Source: Firmicutes bacterium ASF500
Lineage (GTDB): Bacteria; Bacillota; Clostridia; Oscillospirales; Oscillospiraceae
Length of the DNA: 64,000 bases
Reading direction: 5' to 3'
Assembly (NCBI GenBank): GCA_000492175.2
Contig: CP097573.1
Coordinates: forward strand, 2,046,001 to 2,110,000
The number at the start of each line of letters is the position of its first letter. The stretch's first letter is position 1. The notes beneath the pieces were generated by a model. That model had not been told where the DNA came from and did not search any database. It was given only the letters and a program-made list of their open reading frames with translations. The translations under genes and the position numbers were made by a program. This document shows positions 38,474 to 47,213 of the stretch, one piece after another.

Positions 38474-39679
38474 ATGGCAAGGCGCAGACCGTCTGGCGAC
38501 GGCATGGTGCGCAAACGGGACGACGGTCGGTGGGAGGGCCGCATCGTGGTAGGACACAAGGAAAACGGCGACTCTATCTTCCGCTACGTCTACGCTGATA
38601 ATCAAAAAGAGTTGACTGCAAAGCTCCGCCAGAATATCGACGCCTACCAAGGCATTGACCTAACGGAGCAGAGCAGGATGACTCTCGGGGAGTGGCTGGA
38701 CACATGGCTGGAGCAGATGGCGGTCATCCTCCGGCCTGGCACGCTGGAACACTATCGCAGAGATATGGAACATCATGTGAAGCCCCGCCTGGGGGCAAAA
38801 CTGCTCACCCAACTGACAGCGGCTGACCTCCGAAAGCTCTACGATGCCTTGAAGCAAAGCGGTAGGGTAAACCCTCGACATGGTCAAGACCGAGGGCTGT
38901 CCAGCACTACCGTCCACAGCATCCACACTACGCTCCACCACGCACTCAAAGCAGCAAAAGATCAGGGACTCATTCCTGTCAATCCCGCTGATGAGGTGGA
39001 GCCGCCCAAGGTAATTCACCAGCCTATGAAGATTCTAACCGAGGAGCAACTGGATATTTTCCTGACAACGATCAAAGCCGACAAATTCTGGTACGACTTC
39101 TTCTACACCGAGCTGACCACCGGTCTACGCCGAGGAGAGATCTGTGGTCTCATGTGGACTGACTTCGATGAGCGTGACGGCGCTCTGAAAATCAACCGCA
39201 CCCTTCACAGGGAAAAAGGCGGCAGGCTGGTGGCTGGGGATACCAAAACCTACGCCGGCACCCGGAAAATTGTCCTGCCGCCCAGCACAGCGGAGTTGTT
39301 GAAAGAGCGAAAGCGTAAATCCTTCTCTCCCTGGATCTTTCACGATCCACTTCGTCCAGAGGCTCCTATGAATCCCGACAGTGCCTACCGACAGCTGAAG
39401 AAATTTCTGGCGGAGGCTGGACTGCCAAATATCCGCTTCCACGACCTCAGACACACATTCTCAACTCATGCGCTGTCCAGCGGTGTGGATGCCAAAACCC
39501 TGGCTGGAATCCTTGGCCACACCAAAGCGTCCTTCACTCTGGATACCTATACCCACACCACCGGCGATATGCAGAAGCGTGCCGCTGACATTGTCGGCGG
39601 CTTTCTGACTGATTACCTTGGAGAGGAGATGAAACCGTGGCAAAACGCAGAAAGCGCGGGGACGGCGGCGTCAGCCTGA
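38474..39679 (+). CDS. Class B tyrosine integrase 1 (E4)
   Basis: 401 aa. Arm-binding domain ~1-60 (MVRKRDDGRWEGRIVVGHKE), core-binding ~70-170, catalytic ~185-385 with R219 (TGLRRGEICGLMW), H323/R326 (FHDLRHTFSTHAL), H349 (ILGHTKAS) and Y359 (LDTYTHT). All catalytic residues are present. The last 42 nt overlap integrase 2 in another frame, so both are translated from one message. Confidence 0.94.
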   Translation: MARRRPSGDGMVRKRDDGRWEGRIVVGHKENGDSIFRYVYADNQKELTAKLRQNIDAYQGIDLTEQSRMTLGEWLDTWLEQMAVILRPGTLEHYRRDMEHHVKPRLGAKLLTQLTAADLRKLYDALKQSGRVNPRHGQDRGLSSTTVHSIHTTLHHALKAAKDQGLIPVNPADEVEPPKVIHQPMKILTEEQLDIFLTTIKADKFWYDFFYTELTTGLRRGEICGLMWTDFDERDGALKINRTLHREKGGRLVAGDTKTYAGTRKIVLPPSTAELLKERKRKSFSPWIFHDPLRPEAPMNPDSAYRQLKKFLAEAGLPNIRFHDLRHTFSTHALSSGVDAKTLAGILGHTKASFTLDTYTHTTGDMQKRAADIVGGFLTDYLGEEMKPWQNAESAGTAASA

Positions 39680-41058
39680 GAAAAGACGGCCGCTGGGAGG
39701 GGAGGGTAGTCGTCAGCTACGACGATAAAGGCCTCCCCGTCACCAAAAATGTTCTGGCAAAGACCAAGTCGGACTGTATCGCAAAACTCAAGGCACTGAG
39801 GGACAGCATCCAGGCTCCTGCTCCTGAACAGCCTAAACCTGGAATCCTATTGGGGGACTGGCTGGATATCTGGTATCAGACCTATAAGAAATCCAATCTC
39901 CGCCCCAATACTCAGATGTCCTACGAGCGGCGCATCTACCAGCACATCACCCCAGCCCTGGGAAACATCCAAATGGACAAGCTGACCACCAACGACATCC
40001 AGCAGTTCTACGCTAAACTCAAGCAGGGCGGCAGACTCCTCCGCACAGAGTTATACGGGGAGGGACTGTCCGACCAGACTGTTCGAGGTGTCCACACCAC
40101 CCTCCACGCCGCACTGGACAAGGCGGTTTCCGAAAAGCTCCTATTCCGCAATCCCGCTGATGGCTGCCGCCTTCCCTCCGCCAAAGCCAGAGAGATGCAG
40201 GTGCTGGCCCCGGAAGAGATCCAGCGGTTGCTAATCCAAGCCAAGGAGGACAACTGCTTTGAGCTTCTCCTGTTGGAGCTCTCCACTGGACTGCGGCGGG
40301 GCGAGATATGCGCCCTCCAATGGGATAACCTCAACCTCCGCACTGGGGAACTCCGAGTACAGCGACAGGTTCATCGGATAAAGAGCAAGCTGGTGGCCTC
40401 TCCACCCAAAACCAAGGCTGGCAACCGCAGCGTAATCCTCCCTGTGCCTGTTCTGGGTGTCCTCAAGGCATACAAAAAAACCGTGAACTCCCGGTGGATG
40501 TTTCCTTCCCCGGTCAGTGAGGACTCTCCCAGAGACCCAGCCGCAGTTCGCAAAAGATTACAGACCGTTCTGGAACGGGCAGAATGTAAGAAAATCAGAT
40601 TTCATGACCTCAGACACACATTTTCTACCTGTGCTTTGGAGCATGGGATGGATGTTAAGACCCTGTCTACCATCATCGGACACGTCTCCAGTAGCACCAC
40701 ACTGAACATCTACGCTCACGTTACCGATGAGATGCGCCGTACAGCGGCGGTAAAAATCGACCAGGGTATCGGCAAAACTGAGCTACAAGCAGAGAGTCAG
40801 TTAGCACCTCGGAAGCCTGTTCCCAGTACATTCCAGGCCCACAAAGGCCAGAGGCGTAAAGCGGGGACCGGATGCGTCACTCAGATCAACGAGAAGCTCT
40901 GGGAAGGACGCTACTCTCCTATCTGGCCGGATGGCAAAAGACACCCTCGGAACATCTACACTCACAGTAAGGAAGAGTGTGAAAAACTGCTGGCAGAGAT
41001 GATCGTAGAAATGAAAGCGGAAATCGACGCTGAAAGAGAGCGTCTGAAAGCAGGCTGA
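39637..41058 (+). CDS. Class B tyrosine integrase 2 with extra C-terminal domain (E4)
   Basis: 473 aa from GTG behind GGAGAGGAG, inside the end of integrase 1. N-terminal arm-binding domain ~10-60 (SLRKDGRWEGRVVVSYDDKG), core-binding ~70-170, catalytic domain with R220, H323/R326, H349 and Y359 (LNIYAHV). After the catalytic domain, residues ~418-460 (EKLWEGRYSPIWPDGKRHPR, NIYTHSKEECEKLLAEMIVE) repeat the pattern of an arm-binding domain, giving a second DNA-binding module at the C-terminus. The E5 and E1 versions keep it. Confidence 0.94.
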   Translation: MAKRRKRGDGGVSLRKDGRWEGRVVVSYDDKGLPVTKNVLAKTKSDCIAKLKALRDSIQAPAPEQPKPGILLGDWLDIWYQTYKKSNLRPNTQMSYERRIYQHITPALGNIQMDKLTTNDIQQFYAKLKQGGRLLRTELYGEGLSDQTVRGVHTTLHAALDKAVSEKLLFRNPADGCRLPSAKAREMQVLAPEEIQRLLIQAKEDNCFELLLLELSTGLRRGEICALQWDNLNLRTGELRVQRQVHRIKSKLVASPPKTKAGNRSVILPVPVLGVLKAYKKTVNSRWMFPSPVSEDSPRDPAAVRKRLQTVLERAECKKIRFHDLRHTFSTCALEHGMDVKTLSTIIGHVSSSTTLNIYAHVTDEMRRTAAVKIDQGIGKTELQAESQLAPRKPVPSTFQAHKGQRRKAGTGCVTQINEKLWEGRYSPIWPDGKRHPRNIYTHSKEECEKLLAEMIVEMKAEIDAERERLKAG

Positions 41059-41067
41059 CAAAAATCT

Positions 41068-41109
41068 ACGGCTCAACGAGTGGGATATCCCCCCCGGTGA
41101 GCCGTTTTT
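41068..41109 (+). terminator. Integrase terminator (E4)
   Basis: ACGGCTCA pairs with TGAGCCGT, followed by TTTTC. Confidence 0.75.
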
Positions 41110-41112
41110 CTC

Positions 41113-41136
41113 TGTCTGTGGCTGGTTGTGTGGTCA
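41113..41136 (+). repeat. Class B end repeat, E4 right
   Basis: TGTCTGTGGCTGGTTGTGTG then GTCA; one base differs from the E4 left-end copy. Confidence 0.78.
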
Positions 41137-41224
41137 AATCCAAATCCAGAAATTCAAACCAGCAGAAAAAGTTCTGAAACATAAGAAAAATCCAGCCTTT
41201 CCCGCAGGAAAAACTGGACTTTCT

Positions 41225-41268
41225 GGAGCTGCTACCCAGATTTGAACTGGGGACCTCATCCTTACCAA
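41225..41268. repeat. Att copy: 3' 44 bp of tRNA-Thr(GGT), E4/E5
   Basis: Same 44 bp as the other copies. Right of it CTGCCATGGCAACA begins E5, nearly the same as the E4 left end at 27171. A CCAG/CTGG hairpin lies just to its left (~41190-41219). Confidence 0.95.
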
Positions 41269-41379
41269 CTGCCATGGCAACATTTTTTACATATTTTTCG
41301 CTTGTTTATAACCCTTTTTGCTTTATTTCATTTGCTTTCCAACACTCTTTGAAAACAGCGTTTCCGTATATTCCACGTC

Positions 41380-41403
41380 TGTCTGTGGCTGGTTATGTGG
41401 TCA
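41380..41403 (+). repeat. Class B end repeat, E5 left
   Basis: TGTCTGTGGCTGGTTATGTG then GTCA, identical to the E4 left copy. Confidence 0.78.
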
Positions 41404-41721
41404 GAAGCCCTTGCGGCACTTGGGTTTCCAGTCCTGAAGCAATATTGTTCCAGGCCAAGAAAGTGGTCAAATTTGAATCAGGCTGTCTTAAACCGACTGT
41501 CAACTCTGGGGAGGTATCAAGCGATGAATTGCACCTCCGTCTACAATGATAAGCAGATTTCCTAAAGTCCTGTCGCACGAGGACACTGTATAATTTGCTT
41601 GCTTTTCATCTCTGTATTTCTCCGTTTTAGATTGCAATTTTCTATCGACTTTCGCCTCCTATTTCGGTATTGTGTTGCTTGCAAAAGTCCCACAAAGCAC
41701 TGAAAATTAGGAGGAAAATGT
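41404..41721 (+). promoter_or_regulatory. Conserved left-end leader of the CAP gene (E5)
   Basis: Closely similar to 27306-27621. TATAAT at 41589 in CACTGTATAATTTGCTTGC. No gene is supported in it. Confidence 0.5.
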
Positions 41722-42504
41722 ATGACCAACATGAAAAAGCGCATTGCCACCACACTGACAGCAGCCATCCTCACAACTGTCCTCACTGTCCCCGCCATGG
41801 CAGCGGAAACGCCTGACAAATCTGTCCGGGTGAGCAGCTACAAGGGCAGTACTCTGAAGGAGGGAGAGCGTAGCGGACTCATCATCGGTCCCAGCGGTAC
41901 GGAGTACGCTGTCACTTCCAGCGATCCGGATACAGTGGCGGTAGAACAAGTGCTGACCTTCTGGGTGGCGGTCGCCAAGGGGGCGGGGACCGCAGTGATC
42001 ACCGCATCCAACAGCACTGGAGAATGCGGGAGCGTGACACTGACGGTCGGCGCTGCCGCTGACTCCGCCCCACTGGAGGCCCCCGCCAGCGGGGATAGCA
42101 CTGGCCTGACGGACAATCTGGAGATACGGCAGGAGATGATCTGCCTCATCAACCAGACCAGAAAGGCCAATGGAGTGTCAGAGCTACCGGTCAATGAGGC
42201 CCTGATGAACGCCGCCCAAGCCTGCTCCGACCGGCGCTACACCTGGCATCACGCTTCGGAGGAGGGTCAGGCCGCTGCCGATGCCGGATATCCCTACGGC
42301 TTCGGTGATAACCTCACCGTGTTCACCGGCACAGCCGATGCCGCCCAACGCGCCGTCGACAACTGGACTAACTCTCCCGGACACTTCCAGACGATGATCG
42401 ACCCGAGATGCGACTGCATCGGTGTGGGCGTGACCCAGTACGACGGGATTACATACTGCTATATGTTTGTCGGAATACCCAACAGCGTCAACTTCTACGC
42501 ATAA
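41722..42504 (+). CDS. Secreted CAP-domain protein (E5)
   Basis: 260 aa behind AGGAGG, with signal peptide (MKKRIATTLTAAILTTVLTV, cleavage near AMAA-ET), Ig-like region and CAP domain (WHHASEEGQAAADAGYPYGF, AVDNWTNSPGHFQTMIDPRC). Two Cys pairs near the end (DPRCDCIGV, TYCY) are kept in all copies. Confidence 0.9.
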   Translation: MTNMKKRIATTLTAAILTTVLTVPAMAAETPDKSVRVSSYKGSTLKEGERSGLIIGPSGTEYAVTSSDPDTVAVEQVLTFWVAVAKGAGTAVITASNSTGECGSVTLTVGAAADSAPLEAPASGDSTGLTDNLEIRQEMICLINQTRKANGVSELPVNEALMNAAQACSDRRYTWHHASEEGQAAADAGYPYGFGDNLTVFTGTADAAQRAVDNWTNSPGHFQTMIDPRCDCIGVGVTQYDGITYCYMFVGIPNSVNFYA

Positions 42505-42520
42505 CCAGATATGAAACAAA

Positions 42521-42554
42521 GCGGTGCGTTCCGGGTAGTGGAACGCACCGTTTT
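42521..42554 (+). terminator. CAP gene terminator (E5)
   Basis: GCGGTGCGTTCC pairs with GGAACGCACCGT, then TTTCTG. It is of the type following the BlaR1-like gene, not of the type following the E4 CAP gene. Confidence 0.85.
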
Positions 42555-42577
42555 CTGTTAATTGTGAAAGTACCCTG

Positions 42578-42610
42578 TCAAATATTGCGTAGCAGAAAAC
42601 AAAGAAAAGG
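42578..42610 (+). repeat. Module-end repeat, copy 9
   Basis: TCAAATATTGCGTAGCAGAA then AACAAAGAAAAGG. Confidence 0.7.
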
Positions 42611-42738
42611 GGACCGCATAACTGACATGACTGTTTCTGGGGTCCCATCTAATAGCGCATTATCTGCTTAGATGCATTTAATTATTCTCTGCTATCGTTT
42701 ATACCTGCACTTTTTTCAAATAAATGCAGGTAATCGTC

Positions 42739-42767
42739 TTGACATCTGAGATAAACCATGCTATAAT
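42739..42767 (+). promoter_or_regulatory. Fic gene promoter
   Basis: TTGACA, 17-nt spacer, TATAAT: consensus. The expected transcript start is near the ATG at 42773, which argues for the downstream start at 42803. Confidence 0.88.
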
Positions 42768-42802
42768 CACGAATGAAAAAATTTCTCCCGGAGGTGTCTG
42801 AT

Positions 42803-43870
42803 ATGTTAAGATTTCTTAGGGAGCGAAAACAGGATTACGACGCCAATACATTTATCGGTGAATTATTTGAAGCGTCAAAGTGTTTAGGTATCTTAGAAGC
42901 TAAAATCGCAGGATATCAATTTGATCGTATTTTAGTTCCTATGCTACACAAAAAAGAGGCCATTTCGACTATGTATATCGAAGGCACTCAAACAACCCTC
43001 AGCGATATTTTTGAAAGTGAGATTAGTTCACAGCCAAGTACGGATAAAACCATCAAGGAGGCAAATAACCATAGCCGTAGTATACTATATGGGGCAGAGT
43101 ATCTACGCAGTAATCCTTTTTCACACTCGTTTATCAAAGAATTACACAAGTTAATTCTGCACAGTATTGTTCCCCCAGCAAAAGAAAATTCTCTTGGCAA
43201 ATATAAGGAAATCGACAACAAAATTGTAAACAGTATGGGTTCAGTTGTTTTTATTCCCCCTTCATACACTGAAACTAAAAAATATATGGATGAACTTATC
43301 GATTACATGAATGACGTAAATGATGGCATTAATCCCTTAGTCAAAGCAGCCATCATCCATTCTCAATTCGAGTCGATTCATCCATTTGAAGATGGAAATG
43401 GGCGTGTTGGTCGATTGCTTATTAGCCTACACTTATATAAAGCACGGGTAATAAATTTTCCTTTCTTTTATATGAGCGAAGCCATCAGCCAAGATAAACG
43501 CATATATTACAATATGTTGACAGCATCAAGAGAGAATAGCTATGATGAGTGGATCAGGTTTTTTCTAAAAAAATGTATCGTACAGGCTCACAAGCACATT
43601 GAATATATCGATTCACTCAATCGGCTGTATGAAAAAACCAGGCGCACATTGCAAGCAACATTAAATAGTCCTAAATTTGACCAGATCACCGAATGTATTT
43701 ATACTCAGCCAATTTTAACATCTTCCTATTTAGCTGAGAAACTGAATGTGAGTATCGGGCAAGCAAAACGTTACCTTGACACATTGGAGAGCGCACATAT
43801 TTTGCAAGGTAGCGACAACAAGCGCAATAGAAAGTATTATTTTATGGATTTGTTAGACTTGGCTCGCTAA
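42803..43870 (+). CDS. Fic-domain protein with inhibitory motif and winged helix
   Basis: 355 aa from ATG 42803 behind GGAGGTG. The Fic active-site motif HPFEDGNGRVGR is at ~193-204; catalysis is AMP (or related nucleotide) transfer to a protein hydroxyl. TMYIEG (~56-61) matches the (S/T)xxxE(G/N) inhibitory helix, here N-terminal, as in class II Fic proteins, so the enzyme is probably self-restrained. A winged helix near the C-terminus (~305-345, SYLAEKLNVSIGQAKRYLDT) is common in this subgroup. The gene is AT-rich compared with its neighbours, a sign of separate origin. Confidence 0.93.
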   Translation: MLRFLRERKQDYDANTFIGELFEASKCLGILEAKIAGYQFDRILVPMLHKKEAISTMYIEGTQTTLSDIFESEISSQPSTDKTIKEANNHSRSILYGAEYLRSNPFSHSFIKELHKLILHSIVPPAKENSLGKYKEIDNKIVNSMGSVVFIPPSYTETKKYMDELIDYMNDVNDGINPLVKAAIIHSQFESIHPFEDGNGRVGRLLISLHLYKARVINFPFFYMSEAISQDKRIYYNMLTASRENSYDEWIRFFLKKCIVQAHKHIEYIDSLNRLYEKTRRTLQATLNSPKFDQITECIYTQPILTSSYLAEKLNVSIGQAKRYLDTLESAHILQGSDNKRNRKYYFMDLLDLAR

Positions 43871-43914
43871 ATATTCACAACGCTTTACTAAAATTTTACG
43901 CAGGTTTAGGTAAC

Positions 43915-43939
43915 GAAAAAACGCCGGGTTCCCCCGGCG
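43915..43939 (-). terminator. Hairpin after the Fic gene
   Basis: CGCCGGG pairs with CCCGGCG. The T run is on the minus strand; on the plus strand CTCTTAGG follows, so it is weaker for the Fic transcript. Confidence 0.55.
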
Positions 43940-44113
43940 CTCTTAGGCGACAAAGCACGGCGAATGGTACTTCATCGATTGTGGCAGATTGAGTTTACCA
44001 TGATTTGCGGCCGAATGCAAGTAAAATCTGTCGTCTGAAAAGAGGTGAAACAGGAGCGTTTCCTCCGCTGTGTGTCGACGATAGATATTTTATTTGTAAA
44101 GAGGTGTAATTTA

Positions 44114-45010
44114 ATGCATATTTCCGCCCATTTGGGCCTTCCTCCTGGACATTCACATTTTCCTTTTGTGGACGTAACAACCCGCAGCGACACCAGATTG
44201 TTCCTTGATCCCTGCTTGATCGAACGAGGCCAAGATGATTTTAGCCGGTATTCTACCGCACTTATTTCCGATTTTGAAGATAAACTGTATTGGGATATGC
44301 GGCACGGACGTTGGGACAGCACTACGGTCTTTGATGAAGCACATGAAATCAATGATACCAAACTCGGCTATGGCACAGGCTATAACGGGAAAGGCAAAAC
44401 GCCGCACGGTATGCGGGATAGCTTGAGAGGTCTATGCAAATTAGCAAACAGTATTCCGACTATTTCCCGGATACAAGACATCTCCGTTTTCGTAGAGGCC
44501 TTTGCGGAAGATTGCATGAGCGACCTGCTGACGAATATCTTAAGGTTGAACCTTAGTCTATTCACTGCCGACCTCATGCACACTTACGGGAATGAACCAG
44601 CTGGTATACACTTGATTAAATCCTGGGATTTACAAACCCACAGCTGGGTCGAAACCGAGTAGCCATATTGGACTGTCTCTGGGCAAAAAATTTTGCTCGT
44701 CCCAAAGTGGTGGGTGCGAAAAAACTTCCTCTTCAAGGCCCATCAATACCTATATGGTGTTATTATTGAACGCATGAAGAGAGAACCAGGATATGAGAAC
44801 CTTGCTAAAATAGACGTTTGGAAAAACATGGAGCGTGATTCCGAGCATTGGGAATACGCCAAAGTTATCGAATACACGCAGGAGCATCCAGATGCCTTAA
44901 ATGATTATCATGTCCGTATGCCGAATTACTACAATCGTTCTGCTGGTTGTATGGACGACAATGATCTTGACCGGGCTGTCTATGGGCGCTCGATTTCAGC
45001 AATTGCATAA
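44114..45010 (+). pseudogene. Unknown gene interrupted by an in-frame TAG
   Basis: A 298-codon frame from ATG 44114 (behind AAAGAGGTG), broken only by TAG at 44660-44662 between HSWVETE and PYWTVSGQKILLVPKWWVRK. Both halves read as one natural protein: N-part MHISAHLGLPPGHSHFPFVD, C-part KAHQYLYGVIIERMKREPGY. With the stop, the product is 182 aa. No family was recognised. A Lys-rich microprotein follows after 21 nt. Being cargo between Fic and type III restriction genes, a defence or conflict role is possible, by location only. Confidence 0.65.
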
Positions 45011-45031
45011 ACCGTAAAAGGAGGAATAACC

Positions 45032-45157
45032 ATGGCTGTTCATCACGGCGGCAAAGTTGGAAAAGCCGCTAAAACACTTGCAACAAAGGGTTCGTCGAAG
45101 AGTGCCAAAAGCAAGGCTGGCAAAACACTTGCTGATCACAAAGCCGAGAAGCACTGA
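45032..45157 (+). CDS. Lys-rich 41-aa microprotein
   Basis: MAVHHGGKVGKAAKTLATKG, SSKSAKSKAGKTLADHKAEK H behind AAAGGAGG, with a terminator 30 nt downstream. It has 11 Lys and 4 His and a K-x-AKTLA / K-x-GKTLADHK internal repeat, like small histone H1-like or nucleic-acid-binding tails. Almost surely translated, given the strong ribosome site. Function unknown; likely partner of the gene upstream. Confidence 0.75.
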   Translation: MAVHHGGKVGKAAKTLATKGSSKSAKSKAGKTLADHKAEKH

Positions 45158-45188
45158 TTTTGTACGATACCTCCAATAACCGTCAATG

Positions 45189-45220
45189 CGCCCACATACT
45201 TTAAGGTATGTGGGCGTTTT
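45189..45220 (+). terminator. Terminator after the microprotein gene
   Basis: CGCCCACATAC pairs with GTATGTGGGCG, then TTTTC. Confidence 0.9.
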
Positions 45221-45298
45221 CGCCTTTTCTGTTGGACATTCTGCCATGTCAATGCTATAATAAATTAAAATCGCATTACTTCAGGAGGAATTTGCACC

Positions 45299-45604
45299 AT
45301 GGATATCAAAGGCCTTATTACTGAGCTGCTAAAACAAAATCGACTCCTCACCCCTCTGGAGCAGGACATCCTTGATACATACAACGAGTTAAGCAAAAAG
45401 CCCCTTGACCGCAATTCAGCTATCCGGCAAAGTCAAAAAAACAATGTGAATCATCCTGATATTTTTGTGGAAATATCTGCAAAACCTACAACAGTATTAA
45501 AACCTTGGGCAGCCGCTTCGGACGAAGATGTATATTCCAACCTGATAAGTCAACTTGAAGCACTGGGAAAACGGGAATTGGAGGCACACCGCAATGGCCA
45601 ATAA
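45299..45604 (+). CDS. Small protein leading the type III RM operon
   Basis: 101 aa (MDIKGLITELLKQNRLLTPL, EQDILDTYNELSKKPLDRNS) behind AGGAGG. It overlaps the methyltransferase gene by 11 nt, so it is coupled to it. Similar small leader proteins precede some type III mod genes; whether it regulates or joins the complex is unknown to me. Confidence 0.7.
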   Translation: MDIKGLITELLKQNRLLTPLEQDILDTYNELSKKPLDRNSAIRQSQKNNVNHPDIFVEISAKPTTVLKPWAAASDEDVYSNLISQLEALGKRELEAHRNGQ

Positions 45605-47213
45605 GCTGGAACTGACCTGGTACGGCAAGGATGAACCCATTCTGGTGGAGCCCCGCCTGCTGATTGAAAACGCCGCACTGTCCAACACCGCCGCCGACCC
45701 GGACACGGAAAATATGCTCATCCACGGGGACAACCTCCTGGCGCTGAAGGCGCTGGAGGGCAAGTACGCCGGACAGGTGAAGTGCATCTACATCGACCCG
45801 CCCTACAACACTGGCTCTGCGTTTGAGCATTACGACGATAATCTGGAGCACAGCCAATGGTTACAACTGATACGGTCTCGGCTGGAAATTTTGAGTGCTT
45901 TGTTGGCAGGAGATGGAAGTATCTGGATAAGTATTGACGATGACGAAGGACATTATTTGAAGGTTCTTTGTGACGAAATTTTTGGTAGGAATAATTTTAT
46001 AAATACAGTTATTTGGGAAAAGAAATATGCCCCACAAGGTAATGCTCAATGGCTTTCAGATAGTCATGATTTTATATTGGTCTATGCCAAAAATAAGGAA
46101 AAATGGTTACCTCGATTGCTTCCTCGCACAGCCGAAATGGATGGAAGATACAAAAATCCAGATAACGACCCAAGAGGCCCATGGAAACCGGTTGATGGCA
46201 CAATCAGCCTATCCGGCGGACAACGTGGCGCACAATATGCAAAGACAGGAGTATCAGCCAATATTTATGAACTTATAACACCGTCTGGAAGGAAATTATT
46301 GCCTGCAAAGGGAAGATGTTGGTATTTTACAAAAGAGAAAATGCAAGAGGCAATTGCGGATAATCGTATCTGGTTTGGGGCAAATGGAAATAACGTTCCT
46401 GCTGTAAAGAAGTTTCTTTCTGAAGTAAAACAAGGAGTATCAGCCAAAACCATTTGGTTTAGAACAGAAGTCGGGGATAATCAAGAGGCGAAAAAAGAAG
46501 CAATGACTTTAAACCTGGGGAGTATATTTGCTACCCCAAAGCCTGAGCGTCTAATTGAACGTGTACTTATACTCGCCACCAACCCTGGCGACCTGGTTCT
46601 CGACTCCTTCCTCGGCTCCGGAACAACTGCCGCCGTTGCCCACAAGATGGGCCGCCGGTACATCGGGATTGAAATGGGCAGTCACGCATACACCCACTGC
46701 AAGGTGCGTTTGGACAAGGTGATTGCCGGGGAGGACCCGGGCGGGATCACCAAGTCCGCCAAATGGGAGAAGGGCGGCGGGTACCGTTTTTACGAGCTGG
46801 CCCCCACTCTCATCAACGAGGACGCTTTCGGGGAGGCGGTCATCAATCCGGACTACGACGCGGACATGCTGGCCGCGGGCGTGGCGCTCCATGAGGGCTT
46901 TACTTACCATCCGGACAGCAAGCTGTTCTGGAAGCAGTCCTCGGGCAGTGAAAAGTCCTATCTGTTCGTCACCACCCGCCACTTGAACAGCGATTATCTG
47001 GACTCCATCCAAAGCACTATGGAGGAGGACGAATATCTCACTATCGCCTGCTGCTCCTACGACAAGGGGTTGGACAGGATCTATGACCATATCACCGTCA
47101 AAAAAATTCCCCAGATGCTCCTGGAACGCTGTGAGTTTGGCAAAACGGATTACAATCTGAATATCGTACATCCCCCGGTGTATGAGGACGAGGAGGAATA
47201 CGATGCGGAGTGA
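45594..47213 (+). CDS. mod: Type III DNA methyltransferase subunit Mod
   Basis: 539 aa. Motif IV DPPYNTGSAFEHYDD is at ~68-82 and motif I DSFLGSGTTAAVAHKMGRRY at ~337-357, the order of beta-class N6-adenine methylases. With Res it should form a restriction complex, and alone methylate one strand of an asymmetric site. The central part encoding the target recognition domain (~45861-46560) is visibly AT-rich while both ends are GC-rich, suggesting exchange of the specificity module. Overlaps res by 11 nt. Confidence 0.93.
   Translation: MANKLELTWYGKDEPILVEPRLLIENAALSNTAADPDTENMLIHGDNLLALKALEGKYAGQVKCIYIDPPYNTGSAFEHYDDNLEHSQWLQLIRSRLEILSALLAGDGSIWISIDDDEGHYLKVLCDEIFGRNNFINTVIWEKKYAPQGNAQWLSDSHDFILVYAKNKEKWLPRLLPRTAEMDGRYKNPDNDPRGPWKPVDGTISLSGGQRGAQYAKTGVSANIYELITPSGRKLLPAKGRCWYFTKEKMQEAIADNRIWFGANGNNVPAVKKFLSEVKQGVSAKTIWFRTEVGDNQEAKKEAMTLNLGSIFATPKPERLIERVLILATNPGDLVLDSFLGSGTTAAVAHKMGRRYIGIEMGSHAYTHCKVRLDKVIAGEDPGGITKSAKWEKGGGYRFYELAPTLINEDAFGEAVINPDYDADMLAAGVALHEGFTYHPDSKLFWKQSSGSEKSYLFVTTRHLNSDYLDSIQSTMEEDEYLTIACCSYDKGLDRIYDHITVKKIPQMLLERCEFGKTDYNLNIVHPPVYEDEEEYDAE

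Larger units (their letters stand above)
27171..41268 (+). mobile_element. E4: class B tRNA-Thr element
   Basis: Bounded by att copies at 27127-27170 and 41225-41268, with the TGTCTGTGGCTGG repeat at both ends (27282, 41113). Cargo: CAP protein, BlaI/BlaR1 pair, ECF sigma plus ABC transporter operon. The backbone ends in two overlapping integrases. The excisionase has a premature stop near its end. Confidence 0.85.
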
